Both the position numbers and the translations under genes were made by a program. A DNA stretch of 64,000 bases, taken from assembly GCF_003514505.1 (NCBI RefSeq), contig NZ_DOPX01000016.1:124001-188000 (forward strand). Direction: 5' to 3'. This document shows positions 25,947 to 35,160 of this stretch, in pieces; the stretch's first letter is position 1, and every line of letters starts with the position of its first letter. This stretch comes from Proteiniclasticum sp. GTDB lineage: Bacteria; Bacillota; Clostridia; Clostridiales; Clostridiaceae. Under the pieces are notes generated by a model that was given only the letters and a program-made list of their open reading frames with translations, did no database searches and was not told the origin of the DNA.

Positions 25947-27020
25947 ATGTATCAGAACAGACTGGAAGCATTGAGAGGAAAGATGAAAGAGGGTGCCCTG
26001 TCCCAGGTGCTGGTGACAGACGCTGCGTCCATCTTCTACCTTACAGGCAGGTGGATTGAGGCGGGAGAAAGACTCCTGGTTCTCCTGGTGAAGGAAGAGG
26101 GGAAACCTTGTCTTTTCATCAATGAACTGTTTCCGGAAAAGGAATCAGAGGAGCTTGATTTTGTATGGCTGAAGGATACCTCTGATGCCATCGGCATTTT
26201 GTCAGAGCATTTGGAGAAGGGGAAAACCATCGGAGTGGACAAGAACTGGCCATCGGGATTTCTCATTGGACTCATGAAAATCATGGGTACCAGTGATGTA
26301 GAGAACTCATCCATTCTGCTGGATCAAATCAGAGCAGTTAAGGATGAGGAGGAGAAGAAGCTCATGAGAGCAGCCTCCAGACTCAATGATGAAGCCATGC
26401 ATATACTCATCGAATCCTTAGAAGAAAATATGTCGGAGCTGGAAGCAGAGGATCTTTTGAAGAAGATTTATTTTGATCTGGGCGCAGAAGGATTTTCTTT
26501 CACACCCATCATCGCTTTTGATAAAAATGGCGCCAATCCGCACCATGAGAACGGAGGAAGACTTCTGAAGCATGGGGATGCTGTGATTCTTGATATTGGA
26601 TGCAGAAAAAACAACTACTGCTCGGACATGACCAGAACCATTTTCTTTGGTGAAGCGGGAGAAAAAGAGAAAGAAGTTTTTGAAACGGTGCTGGAAGCCA
26701 ATAAGAAAGCCATCTCTTTGGTGAAACCGGGTGTAAGATTCAGTGATATCGACAGAGCTGCCCGAAGTGTCATCGAGGAGAAAGGATATGGACCTTACTT
26801 TACCCACCGTACAGGTCATTCCATTGGCATTGAGGTCCATGAAACAGGAGATGTGTCCTCAGCCAATGACAGTCTTCTGGAACCAGGGATGATTTTCTCT
26901 GTGGAACCAGGGATTTATCTGGAAGGGAAGTTTGGTGTCCGTATTGAGGATCTTGTCCTTGTGACAGAAGATGGCTATGAAGTGCTGAACAGCTATCCCA
27001 AAGAGCTATACGTAAAATAG
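25947..27020 (+). CDS. Xaa-Pro peptidase (M24, PepQ/YpdF-like)
   Basis: Metallopeptidase of 357 residues. Metal ligands appear in DIGCRKNNYCSDMTRTIFF, HRTGHSIGIEVHE, SVEPGIYLEG and GVRIEDLVLV. The N-terminal Creatinase_N domain is shorter than that of the 413-residue enzyme at 8695-9936, so it is of the dipeptidase or short aminopeptidase type. GGAGG lies before the ATG. It is co-transcribed with pepA and ends at a perfect hairpin. Confidence 0.92.
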   Translation: MYQNRLEALRGKMKEGALSQVLVTDAASIFYLTGRWIEAGERLLVLLVKEEGKPCLFINELFPEKESEELDFVWLKDTSDAIGILSEHLEKGKTIGVDKNWPSGFLIGLMKIMGTSDVENSSILLDQIRAVKDEEEKKLMRAASRLNDEAMHILIESLEENMSELEAEDLLKKIYFDLGAEGFSFTPIIAFDKNGANPHHENGGRLLKHGDAVILDIGCRKNNYCSDMTRTIFFGEAGEKEKEVFETVLEANKKAISLVKPGVRFSDIDRAARSVIEEKGYGPYFTHRTGHSIGIEVHETGDVSSANDSLLEPGMIFSVEPGIYLEGKFGVRIEDLVLVTEDGYEVLNSYPKELYVK

Positions 27021-27028
27021 AGAATGTA

Positions 27029-27061
27029 AAAGGATCCGGTGAACTCTTCACCGGATCCTTT
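27029..27061. terminator. Bidirectional terminator
   Basis: A perfect 15-base stem, AAAGGATCCGGTGAA and its complement, with a three-base loop, lies between two convergent genes. Confidence 0.88.
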
Positions 27062-27082
27062 GAATTTTTACGATGCGACAGG

Positions 27083-27955
27083 TTACTTCTCGTCCGCTCT
27101 TGGAATCAGGAGTACGGAGGTTTTGGCACGTCTTGCCAGGTTGTTGCTGTTGCTGCCGATGAAAAGGTCCATCATGATGCCTTTGCCCTGTCTTCCTAAA
27201 ATAACCAGATCAAAGTGCTTTTCATCGATGGCACGGTTGATTTCTCTAAAAGGCCTGCCGATTTCAAGGACTACATCCACTTCCACGTCGCCTTTTTCTT
27301 CCAAGCGTTTTCGTAAAGCATCCAGCCGGTCCCGATCAATCTGGTTGAACTCAATGATCCGATAGTCCAGATAAGGGCTGATTTTTGCGATGTCCTGAAT
27401 GTGCATCAGAGTGACTTTTTTCAGGCCTTTCTCGACCATTTTCTCCAAGTAGGTGAATGCGTGGTAGGCATTTTCTGAAAAGTCAGTGGGGAAGAGCACA
27501 TGGCTCATTTCGTTCAGGCCATCCTGTGGGATGGAGGTGAAACTTCCGTCCTCTTCTTCTTTCACTCTGACCAGAAGGATGGGTTTACTTGGCATCTGAA
27601 TGAGTTCATAAGCAAACTCTGAATCAAAAATCCTCTTACCGATTGAAGATACTTTTGCGCCAGCAAGGATGAGGGAGTCATAGGGTTCCATATACTCTAC
27701 AAGGTCGTGAACTTTTTCTACGGGGAGTCCTTCGAGATCCATGGATTCCAAAGTATAGCCCATTTCTTTCAGCTCTTCCAGATCCTTTGTGACCACATCC
27801 GGGTCGTATTTATCGTGTCTCTTCTCTGGATGGGGAAGCAGATGGCTGGCAAGGGTAATCTCTTCTGCACCCAGAAACTTCAGAGACTTTGCAAACTGAA
27901 GCACGTGATGGTCGTAAGGAAGCTGTTCTTTGATGACGAGTAGATTTTTAAACAT
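27083..27955 (-). CDS. Universal stress protein, tandem UspA domains
   Basis: Protein of 290 residues with two Usp domains. The second (about 155-288) carries the ATP-binding pattern GRQGKGIMMDLFIGSNSNNL near its end and VLFPTDFSENA at its start. The first domain is degenerate. Usp proteins act in stress survival, often by binding ATP. The ATG is preceded by AAAGGGGGAC. It is monocistronic and convergent with the peptidase operon. Confidence 0.88.
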   Translation of the reverse strand: MFKNLLVIKEQLPYDHHVLQFAKSLKFLGAEEITLASHLLPHPEKRHDKYDPDVVTKDLEELKEMGYTLESMDLEGLPVEKVHDLVEYMEPYDSLILAGAKVSSIGKRIFDSEFAYELIQMPSKPILLVRVKEEEDGSFTSIPQDGLNEMSHVLFPTDFSENAYHAFTYLEKMVEKGLKKVTLMHIQDIAKISPYLDYRIIEFNQIDRDRLDALRKRLEEKGDVEVDVVLEIGRPFREINRAIDEKHFDLVILGRQGKGIMMDLFIGSNSNNLARRAKTSVLLIPRADEK

Positions 27956-28055
27956 CAGTAAGTCCCCCTTTGTCTATGGTTATGCTTCTATTTTACCACT
28001 AATATATTGAAAATTAAGACAATTTAACGGAAAATTTAGAAATGATATGCGAAAG

Positions 28056-28079
28056 AAAAAGAGCCCGAAGGCTCTTTTT
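28056..28079 (-). terminator. Terminator of asnS
   Basis: AAAAAGAGCC, UUCG tetraloop, GGCTCTTTTT on the minus strand; it overlaps the stop codon of asnS. Confidence 0.85.
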
Positions 28080-29463
28080 AGAATTCTGCATTTCCTGTGG
28101 TTCTTGGGAAGGGGATTACGTCTCTGATGTTCGTCATTCCAGTGATGTACATGATGAGTCGCTCAAAGCCCAGTCCATAACCAGCATGTTTTGTACCGCC
28201 ATATTTTCTAAGCTCCAGATACCACCAGTAATCTTCCTCATGAAGACCCAGTTCCTTGATTCTCTCCACCAGGACATCTAGGCGCTCCTCTCTCTGGGAT
28301 CCACCGATGATTTCACCAACGCCAGGAACAAGGCAGTCCATGGCGGCTACAGTTTTTCCATCTTCATTCTGTCTCATATAGAAGGCTTTGATTTCCTTTG
28401 GATAGTCGGTGACAAAGATCGGCATTTTGAAGATTTCTTCTGTGAGATATCTTTCGTGCTCGGTCTGCAGATCGCTGCCCCACTTGACAGGGTATTCAAA
28501 TTTCTTGCCGGACTTTTCCAGAAGCTCCACAGCTTCGGTGTAGGTGACTCTTTTAAATTCTGAGTTTACAATAAAGTTCAGTCTCTCCAGAAGAGTCTTA
28601 TCGACAAATTGGTTGAAGAAAGCCATTTCTTCTGGTGCTTCTTCCATGACATAGGAGATGACATATTTCAGCATATCTTCTGCAAGCTTCATGTTGTCCT
28701 TAAGATCCGCAAAAGCGATCTCAGGTTCAATCATCCAGAACTCTGCAGCATGTCTTGCAGTGTTGGAGTTTTCTGCACGGAAGGTAGGACCGAAGGTATA
28801 GACATCCTTAAAGGCCATGGCATAGGCTTCAGCGTTCAGCTGACCGGATACCGTAAGGTTTGCCATCTTACCGAAGAAGTCTTCGGTATAGTCCACGTCG
28901 CCTGCTTCGCTAAGAGGAGGGTTCTTTGGATCCAGTGTGGATACATGGAACATTTCTCCAGCACCTTCTGCATCGCTTCCAGTGATGATGGGGGTGTGGA
29001 CATAGACAAAGCCTCTTTCCTGGAAGAATTTGTGGATGGCAAAGGCTGCAAGGCTGCGCACTCTAAAAACAGCAGAGTAGGTGTTTCCTCTTGGTCTTAA
29101 ATGAGCGATGGTTCGTAAGTATTCAAAGGTATGACGCTTCTTCTGCAGCGGAAAATCAGAGGAAGAAGATCCCTCCATAAGGATCTCGCTGGCCTTGATT
29201 TCAAAAGGCTGCTTCGCATCAGGGGTATATACAACGGTACCCTCCACAGTGATGGCGGTGGCAATGTGATATTTGGCTACTTCCTGAAAGTTCTCCAGAG
29301 ACTCGTCAAAAACAATCTGTGCGTTCTTGAAGAATCCTCCATCATTCAGTTCAATAAAACCAAAAGATTTGGACACTCTGGAGGTGCGGATCCAGCCGCT
29401 GAGGCGGACAGACTGACCTTCATAGTCCTGTGCGTTTCTATAAAGTTCTTTTACTTTTACCAT
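28078..29463 (-). CDS. asnS: Asparaginyl-tRNA synthetase
   Basis: Class IIb synthetase of 461 residues: an N-terminal OB-fold anticodon-binding domain (about 15-100) and a catalytic domain with motif 2 ([19 protein letters not shown]) and motif 3 ([15 protein letters not shown]). The text GLGFERL and length separate it from AspRS. Its leader carries a T-box with an AAC specifier, which agrees with Asn. Transcribed alone. Confidence 0.96.
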   Translation of the reverse strand: MVKVKELYRNAQDYEGQSVRLSGWIRTSRVSKSFGFIELNDGGFFKNAQIVFDESLENFQEVAKYHIATAITVEGTVVYTPDAKQPFEIKASEILMEGSSSSDFPLQKKRHTFEYLRTIAHLRPRGNTYSAVFRVRSLAAFAIHKFFQERGFVYVHTPIITGSDAEGAGEMFHVSTLDPKNPPLSEAGDVDYTEDFFGKMANLTVSGQLNAEAYAMAFKDVYTFGPTFRAENSNTARHAAEFWMIEPEIAFADLKDNMKLAEDMLKYVISYVMEEAPEEMAFFNQFVDKTLLERLNFIVNSEFKRVTYTEAVELLEKSGKKFEYPVKWGSDLQTEHERYLTEEIFKMPIFVTDYPKEIKAFYMRQNEDGKTVAAMDCLVPGVGEIIGGSQREERLDVLVERIKELGLHEEDYWWYLELRKYGGTKHAGYGLGFERLIMYITGMTNIRDVIPFPRTTGNAEF

Positions 29464-29499
29464 GGGACTTCACTCCTTTATTTTCTTCAATTTGTTCTA

Positions 29500-29747
29500 G
29501 TGTATAAAAAAAGACCATCGTCTCCACAAAGGGACGAGGATCTCGCGGTACCACCCAATTTACAGAGCAATGCCCTGTCAACTTTATCCGATAACGGCAG
29601 GTCCGTCCCTCTGTACTCTTCCTTCCAAAGGGATGCTACGGGTCGTTTTTCGAAAAGGTCCTTACTGCCAGGCTTCCACCATTCCCGGCTCTCTTCAAGA
29701 GGTTTCCTTTTGTACTCTTCCCATCTTCGCATATAGCATTTGTGCTT
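29500..29747 (-). promoter_or_regulatory. T-box leader of asnS (Asn specifier)
   Basis: The minus strand has the exact T-box GGGTGGTACCGCG (29556-29544). A probable specifier AAC lies at 29647-29645 before GACCC. The terminator stem, with CCTCGTCCC against GGAGACGATGG, is followed by seven T (29512-29506). Uncharged tRNA-Asn should pair with the T-box and allow transcription of asnS. Confidence 0.9.
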
Positions 29748-29752
29748 TCCTA

Positions 29753-29781
29753 AGTATATAACAAAACCCCTTGACTGACAA
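29753..29781 (-). promoter_or_regulatory. Promoter of the asnS leader
   Basis: TTGTCA (29781-29776), a 17-base spacer and TATACT (29758-29753). Its -35 box lies inside the hairpin that ends the upstream acetyltransferase transcript. Confidence 0.75.
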
Positions 29782-29786
29782 GGGGT
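29766..29786 (-). terminator. Terminator of the murC-acetyltransferase operon
   Basis: ACCCCTTG, loop TCAGT, CAAGGGGT, then TTTTGTT on the minus strand. It overlaps the asnS promoter. Confidence 0.8.
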
Positions 29787-29825
29787 GAAAAGCTTTATTG
29801 AAAGCTATGGGGTCGAGGCGCTGAC

Positions 29826-30359
29826 CTAAAGAGAAAGCTCCAGCTGGAAATCCCGGGGATCATTTTCATAAAGCACCGGATTGATTTCCGAAGCCTCCAC
29901 GGCGCCTTGAGCGAAATAGAAGGCGATGGTTTCCTCGGCGGATCCTGCGCAGATATAGAGCTTTTCTGCACCCCAGGAGGATGCAGTCTCTTTGGCGTGA
30001 TGAAGGAGCAGGGTGCCAATTCCTCTTCCCCGTTGGGGGAGAGAAATAAAAAGCTGATCCAATAATACATATCTTGAAGTGGATCCAAAAACTTCCGGAT
30101 TCACTGTGATAAATCCAACCAAAGCGCCATCCTCATGAAAAGCGCCACAAGCAAATCCACCGGACCGTATGGTTTTCTGAAGTCTTTCCAGATGATTTTC
30201 AAAACCTTCCGGAAAATCAGGATCCTGATAGTTGATATCCACCAGCTGCCGGATTTCATCCACTTCCCGGTAGGCGCGTCTGATATACTGGGAAGCGTTG
30301 ATTTCCCGGATGCGTCCGGATTCTTCAAGTTCCAGTCTTCGGCAATGAATCTTCATCAT
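29826..30359 (-). CDS. GNAT family N-acetyltransferase
   Basis: Acetyl-CoA-dependent transferase of 177 residues. The CoA-binding motif LPQRGRGIGTLLLHHA (Q/RxxGxG/A) is at about 112-127. The substrate is unknown. I chose ATG at 30359, with GGAGG five bases upstream; the upstream GTG at 30365 lies inside that site. It follows murC by 18 bases on the same strand, so the two are one operon. Confidence 0.87.
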   Translation of the reverse strand: MMKIHCRRLELEESGRIREINASQYIRRAYREVDEIRQLVDINYQDPDFPEGFENHLERLQKTIRSGGFACGAFHEDGALVGFITVNPEVFGSTSRYVLLDQLFISLPQRGRGIGTLLLHHAKETASSWGAEKLYICAGSAEETIAFYFAQGAVEASEINPVLYENDPRDFQLELSL

Positions 30360-30377
30360 ACACACCTCCGATATCTT

Positions 30378-31766
30378 TTAGTCAAGAAGCAATGGTTCCA
30401 GAGCTTCTGCCACTTTTACAGACTCACCCGCACCCATGGTAAGGATGATGTCCCCTGGCTGGGCAACTTCTTTCAGGTGCCTCGCTGCTTCGTCAAAGTC
30501 TGTGACATTTATGGTTTTCACAGTGGCTCTCGCCCGGATGGCATCTCCCAGCTCTTCGGAGGAGACAAGACCGGTGTCTGGTTCCCTTGCTGCAAAAATG
30601 GGCAGAAGGAGAAGTGTATCTATGTCATCAAAGCACTCCGAGAACTCCTGGAACAGTGCTTTTGTTCTGGTGTAGGTATGGGACTGGAACACCACGTGGA
30701 TTTTATTGTGCTTCATCTTTAAGACGGTGTCCAGAGCGTTTTTGATCTCCCCTGGATGATGGGCGTAATCATCCAGCACGATGATGCCGTTCTTGGTGTA
30801 GAGGTGCTGGAATCTTTTGTCTACCCCTTCATACCCTTCCAGTCCTTTTTTGATCCCTTCCATAGAGATTCCCGAAGAAAGGGACGCGCCAATGGCACCT
30901 AGCGCATTATAGATGTTGAACTCCCCTGGCACCTTCAGATGGATGGGCATTAGAAGCTTTCCATCAAGGATTACATCAAAGGAAGCTCTTCCCATCTCAT
31001 CAAACTTTATATTCTCAGCTTTCAGTCTGCCTTTATGAATCCCGAAGGTAAGGACTTCCACTTCAGCATCCTGAAGAATGTAGTCCATGTTCGGATCATC
31101 GGCGTTGGCAACCACAGTACCTTCTTTTGGCATAACGGTGATATATTCCTTGAACGTATCTAAAATGTGCTGAAGATCTCTGTAGTAATCCAGATGGTCT
31201 GCTTCCACATTGAGGATCAGGGCCACTTTACCTGGGAACTGCATAAAGGATGCTTTATATTCGCAAGCCTCTGTTATAAAGAAATCGCTGTCTCCGATAC
31301 GGTAGTTTCCGCCAATGAGTGGGAGATTTGCCCCCACAAGTATGGTGGGGTCTTTTTCATCCGCCAGGGAAATGGCAGAGAGCATGGAGGTGGTGGAGGT
31401 CTTTCCATGGGTTCCGGTCACCGCGATGGAATTGGTGAAGTTCTTGATGAGGTGACCTAAGAATTCTGCCCGGTCATAGGTCTTGATGCCCTTTGCCCGT
31501 GCTTCTTTCAGCTCCTCATTGTCTTCCCGGATGGCAGCTGTATAGACGACGATGTCCTGATCTGTGATATTTTCTTTATGATGGCCATAAAAAATAATGG
31601 CGCCTCTTTCTTTCAGTTTCTCTGTATTTTTGGACTCTTTAAAATCAGAGCCCGTGACCTTTACCTGATTGTTCAGAAGGATGGCAGCAAGACCGCTCAT
31701 GCTGACTCCGCCGATTCCGATAAAATGAACCTTCTTATTCTCATACTCTTTTAAATCAAATAACAT
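30378..31766 (-). CDS. murC: UDP-N-acetylmuramate-L-alanine ligase
   Basis: ATP-dependent Mur ligase of 462 residues that adds the first L-alanine of the peptidoglycan stem. The UDP-binding HFIGIGGVSMSGLA opens the protein, the P-loop is GTHGKTSTTSM, and DDYAHHPGEI marks the third domain. The start ATG at 31766 gives the family's normal length; the frame extends upstream without a proper site. AAGGAAGG lies somewhat far before the ATG. It is divergent from purR, as in other Clostridia. Confidence 0.95.
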   Translation of the reverse strand: MLFDLKEYENKKVHFIGIGGVSMSGLAAILLNNQVKVTGSDFKESKNTEKLKERGAIIFYGHHKENITDQDIVVYTAAIREDNEELKEARAKGIKTYDRAEFLGHLIKNFTNSIAVTGTHGKTSTTSMLSAISLADEKDPTILVGANLPLIGGNYRIGDSDFFITEACEYKASFMQFPGKVALILNVEADHLDYYRDLQHILDTFKEYITVMPKEGTVVANADDPNMDYILQDAEVEVLTFGIHKGRLKAENIKFDEMGRASFDVILDGKLLMPIHLKVPGEFNIYNALGAIGASLSSGISMEGIKKGLEGYEGVDKRFQHLYTKNGIIVLDDYAHHPGEIKNALDTVLKMKHNKIHVVFQSHTYTRTKALFQEFSECFDDIDTLLLLPIFAAREPDTGLVSSEELGDAIRARATVKTINVTDFDEAARHLKEVAQPGDIILTMGAGESVKVAEALEPLLLD

Positions 31767-31874
31767 TTTTTCTACACTTCCTTCCTTACCTATCATATAC
31801 CAAAAAAGAAGAGCCAGAAAGAGCTTTTTATTCGGAATGAAGAGAGGAATAATAAAAAAACACCCGGTATTGAT

Positions 31875-31886
31875 ACGAATATTCGT
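31875..31886. promoter_or_regulatory. Palindrome upstream of purR, candidate PurR operator
   Basis: A perfect 12-base palindrome ACGAATATTCGT lies 10 bases before the purR -35 box, and a second ATTCG copy lies in the promoter spacer (31906-31910). PurR boxes of Bacillus centre on CGAAC, so autoregulation is plausible but not proven. Confidence 0.45.
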
Positions 31887-31896
31887 GTTAGATGTG

Positions 31897-31925
31897 TTGA
31901 AAAACATTCGATTTTAAGCTAAAAT
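31897..31925 (+). promoter_or_regulatory. Promoter of purR
   Basis: TTGAAA (31897-31902), a 17-base spacer and TAAAAT (31920-31925), upstream of the ribosome site AGGAGG. Confidence 0.7.
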
Positions 31926-31959
31926 ATAGAATGAGAATAGTTAAGTAGGAGGTCCGTTC

Positions 31960-32772
31960 ATGCAGAAGTATTCGAGGAACAGCCGAATCAGTGCAATCAC
32001 CAAGATTCTAATCGAAAATCCCAATAAAATTATGAGTCTCAATTATTTTTCAGAAATGCTCAATGCTGCAAAGTCCACCATCAGTGAGGATATTCTTGTG
32101 ATCCGTGAGATTCTGGAAGCCATGGAAATGGGTAAAGTAGAGACCATTGCAGGGGCAACTGGTGGAGTCCGTTATCTGGCCCGAATGAGCAGAGAAGAGG
32201 AAGAGGCCTTTCAAGAGTCCATCTGTGAGACACTGAGGGATAAATCAAGGATTGTTCCTGGTAATTTTCTATACATCACGGACATCATGCTGGACCCTGC
32301 CATTGTGCACAAGGCAGGCATCATCCTGGCCTCTAAGTTTGCTAAAGTGAAAGCGGACTATGTGATCACGGTGGAAACCAAGGGAATCCCTCTTGCCTAT
32401 GAGGTGGCCAGATATTTAGGCGTGCCTCTCATCGTCGCAAGAAAGAACTCCAAAGTGACAGAGGGTACCAGCGTCACCATCAACTACGTGTCCGGTACCA
32501 CGGGAAGGCTTGGAAACATGGGGCTTGCCAAGAGGACACTGAAGTCCTCCTCCAAGTGTCTTTTCATTGACGACTTCCTGAGAGCTGGAGGCACCGTCCA
32601 TGGAATCTCGGATCTCTTAAATGAGTTTGACTCAGAGCTGGTGGGCATTGGTGTCCTTGTGGACAACAAGGAAGTAGTCAAGAAGATGCCTACAGGATAT
32701 GTGTCACTTGTGGATTACAGAGGTGTGGATGAAGAAGGTAACATAAGCGTAGAAGCATCCAAAAGGCCATAA
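31960..32772 (+). CDS. purR: Pur operon repressor PurR
   Basis: Purine repressor of the Bacillus type, 270 residues: an N-terminal winged helix (about 1-75) and a phosphoribosyltransferase-like domain with the PRPP-binding motif CLFIDDFLRAGGTVHG (about 204-219). PRPP releases it from DNA when purines are scarce. In Bacillus purR precedes yabJ-spoVG-glmU-prs; here the sugar-acid insert lies between purR and spoVG. AGGAGG precedes the ATG. Confidence 0.95.
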   Translation: MQKYSRNSRISAITKILIENPNKIMSLNYFSEMLNAAKSTISEDILVIREILEAMEMGKVETIAGATGGVRYLARMSREEEEAFQESICETLRDKSRIVPGNFLYITDIMLDPAIVHKAGIILASKFAKVKADYVITVETKGIPLAYEVARYLGVPLIVARKNSKVTEGTSVTINYVSGTTGRLGNMGLAKRTLKSSSKCLFIDDFLRAGGTVHGISDLLNEFDSELVGIGVLVDNKEVVKKMPTGYVSLVDYRGVDEEGNISVEASKRP

Positions 32773-32789
32773 TTGAAACATAGAAAATG

Positions 32790-32821
32790 AAAAGGAGCAT
32801 TCCGGGTGGAATGCTCCTTTT
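32790..32821. terminator. Bidirectional terminator between purR and uxuA
   Basis: AAAAGGAGCATTCC, four-base loop GGGT, GGAATGCTCCTTTT: a 14-base stem between convergent genes. Confidence 0.88.
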
Positions 32822-32843
32822 GTATGGGAAGGGTTTTTAGAGA

Positions 32844-33887
32844 TTACTTCAGTTTATCAAGGGTTTCCCAGATGCCGGTCATATAGGAGGCACCCAGTGC
32901 TCTATCGTAGAGGCCGTAGCCTGGACGTCCTGTTTCGCCCCAGATCATTCTTCCGTGGTCTGGTCTCAGATACCCATCGAAGCCGTTTTTATGAAGAGCC
33001 TTCATGATGGCTACGATATCCAGAGATCCGCATGTGGAATAATGGGCACTTTCTTCGAAGCTGTCGTCTTCGTAGAGCTTGACGTTACGGATGTGCATGA
33101 AGTGGATTCTGCCCATGGCCGCATACTTGTCCACCATAGCCACAACATCATTCTTGTTGCTGGAACCGAAGGATCCAGTACAGAAGGTGAGTCCGTTATA
33201 TTCGCTGTCCACAAGCTTCAGGAAGCGGTCCAGATTCTCCTCACCAGTAATGATTCTTGGCAGTCCGAAGATGGAGTATGGTGGATCATCCGGATGGATG
33301 GCCATTTTGACCCCTGCTTCTTCCGCTACAGGAATGATAGCCTTCAGGAAATACTCCAGGTTTTCGAAGAGTTTCTCTTCATCCACACTCTTATATTTTT
33401 CGAAGAGGTCGTTGAGATCCTTCTTGGTGTAGCTTGCATCCCATCCTGGAAGTGAAAGTTCACCAGTGAGGGGATCCATCTTTTCCAGCTGCTTCTTGAA
33501 ATACACAAGAGCAGTGGAACCGTCTGGAAGAACATAATCCAGCTGTGTTCTGGTCCAATCGAATATCGGCATGAAGTTGTAGCAGATTACTTTCACGCCT
33601 GCACTGCCGAGTCTTCTGATGTTTTCTTTGTAGTTTTCGATGAACTTCTCACGGGTGGGAAGTCCCAGCTTGATGTCCTCGTGAACAGGTACGCTCTCAA
33701 TGACGTCAAAGTGAAGACCATTGTCTTCTGTGGTTTTCTTGAGTTTTTCGATGCTTTCCACAGACCATACTTCGCCTACGGGAACGTCATACACGGCGGT
33801 AACAACGCTATACATATTGGGGATTTGTCGGATGTAGCCGATCTTCACCGGATCGTCTTCTCCGTACCATCGGAAAGATAATTTCAT
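32844..33887 (-). CDS. uxuA: Mannonate dehydratase
   Basis: Metal-dependent TIM-barrel enzyme of 347 residues that converts D-mannonate to 2-keto-3-deoxy-D-gluconate in glucuronate breakdown. [14 protein letters not shown], the metal-site segments AIHPDDPP and FCTGSFG, and the HMRN and DHGRMIWGE motifs are typical of UxuA. I chose ATG at 33887 because GGAG lies nine bases upstream; TTG at 33896 is less likely. Uronate isomerase (uxaC) and fructuronate reductase (uxuB) are not in the window. It is divergent from the AraC regulator. Confidence 0.92.
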   Translation of the reverse strand: MKLSFRWYGEDDPVKIGYIRQIPNMYSVVTAVYDVPVGEVWSVESIEKLKKTTEDNGLHFDVIESVPVHEDIKLGLPTREKFIENYKENIRRLGSAGVKVICYNFMPIFDWTRTQLDYVLPDGSTALVYFKKQLEKMDPLTGELSLPGWDASYTKKDLNDLFEKYKSVDEEKLFENLEYFLKAIIPVAEEAGVKMAIHPDDPPYSIFGLPRIITGEENLDRFLKLVDSEYNGLTFCTGSFGSSNKNDVVAMVDKYAAMGRIHFMHIRNVKLYEDDSFEESAHYSTCGSLDIVAIMKALHKNGFDGYLRPDHGRMIWGETGRPGYGLYDRALGASYMTGIWETLDKLK

Positions 33888-33958
33888 TCCATTCAACTCC
33901 TGTACATTATTATTTATGGGGTCATGCTGCCAAATGTCTGTCTAAAACTCAGAACACT

Positions 33959-33980
33959 GTAAATTCCAAGGAGGATTTAC
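33959..33980. promoter_or_regulatory. Inverted repeat in the uxuA/araC divergent region
   Basis: GTAAATTCC and GGATTTAC form an imperfect inverted repeat between the divergent uxuA gene and the AraC-family gene. It may be an operator for the AraC-type regulator; this is inference. Confidence 0.3.
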
Positions 33981-34149
33981 AAACTGTTTAAGCTTTATTC
34001 ATAAACATGAAGTCCATAAGAAATCGCTTTCTTTCTTCCATAGTACCACAAAAAAGAGTTTTCTGAAGATGATGATACTTGCTATGGGACTTGCAAATAT
34101 TGCTCATTATAGATTAAGATGGAAGTACTACGATAAGGGAGTTAGAATC

Positions 34150-35064
34150 ATGGCGAAGAGAAACAATGATTATTCCACAAGGCAACATATGGAGCGAACG
34201 GACTATGAGCTTTTTTACTATAAGCACAAGCAGTTCAAAAACGTCTCTCTGCACCACCATGATTTTTTTGAGGTGTATTATTTTGTCAGCGGTGAGGTGG
34301 AGTACCAGATTGAAGGGCGCAACTACCATCTGTTTCCCGGAGATATCATTCTTGTGAATCATAAAGAGCTGCACCAGGCCGTCATCGGACAAACAGAAAA
34401 AAACTATGAGCGGTATGTGCTCTGGATCAATAAAGAGTATCTGAAATCCTTGTCCAGCCGTAAAACGGATTTAACAAGATGCTTTCTGGACAAGAACAAG
34501 AAAACGCTTCTTCGTATGAGTATGGAAAACCAGCAGCTTCTAAGAGGAATTCTGGATAAGCTCCACGCGGAGGAAACCCATCGGGGGTTTGGGGAGGATT
34601 TGCTCCCGAAGGCGCTTCTCATGGAACTGATGGTGGAGTTGAACCGTATGTCCTTTGAGGAAGAGGAGACACTTCCTCCTCAAATCAAGAAAAATCAGCT
34701 CATTGATTCTGTCATCAGTTATATCAATGAACATCTGGAGGAAGAAATCTCCATGGATGATCTGGCTTCCCATTTCTATATCAGCAAGTATCATCTTTCC
34801 AGGGAATTCAAGAAGTACACAGGAACCACGCTGTACCGTTATGTGGTGCAGAAAAGGCTCATCAAAGCCAAAGGGCTCATCCTGGAAGGCCAGCCCATCA
34901 CTTCCGTATATGAGAACTGCGGGTTTGGCGATTACTCCAATTTTTTCCGGGCTTTCAAAAATGAATATGGAATCACACCCAAGGAGTTCCTGTCTGTGAT
35001 GGCAGAACGGGAGAATATAGGACTTCTGGGTACTGTGGAGGACAACAAGGGGCTCTCTTTCTGA
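34150..35064 (+). CDS. AraC family transcriptional regulator
   Basis: Regulator of 304 residues: an N-terminal cupin sensor (HHHDFFEVYYFVSGEVEYQI, FPGDIILVNHKELHQ) and a C-terminal double helix-turn-helix (SMDDLASHFYISKYHLSREF; YENCGFGDYSNFFRAF). I chose ATG at 34150 with AAGGGAG upstream. It stands between uxuA, divergent, and the GH2 glycosidase, 96 bases downstream, so it probably controls both in response to a sugar or sugar acid. Confidence 0.9.
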   Translation: MAKRNNDYSTRQHMERTDYELFYYKHKQFKNVSLHHHDFFEVYYFVSGEVEYQIEGRNYHLFPGDIILVNHKELHQAVIGQTEKNYERYVLWINKEYLKSLSSRKTDLTRCFLDKNKKTLLRMSMENQQLLRGILDKLHAEETHRGFGEDLLPKALLMELMVELNRMSFEEEETLPPQIKKNQLIDSVISYINEHLEEEISMDDLASHFYISKYHLSREFKKYTGTTLYRYVVQKRLIKAKGLILEGQPITSVYENCGFGDYSNFFRAFKNEYGITPKEFLSVMAERENIGLLGTVEDNKGLSF

Positions 35065-35160
35065 GGAAGAGGCCTTTGTTTTACATGAAAACAGAAACCA
35101 ATGAAAAGATCGGTGAACGATGCTTCACGGAACACAAGGAACATACAGGGAGGAAATCAT

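Noticed and set aside
29131..29736. 201-codon frame opposite asnS and its T-box
   Set aside because: It covers the conserved T-box leader in antisense and has no family features.
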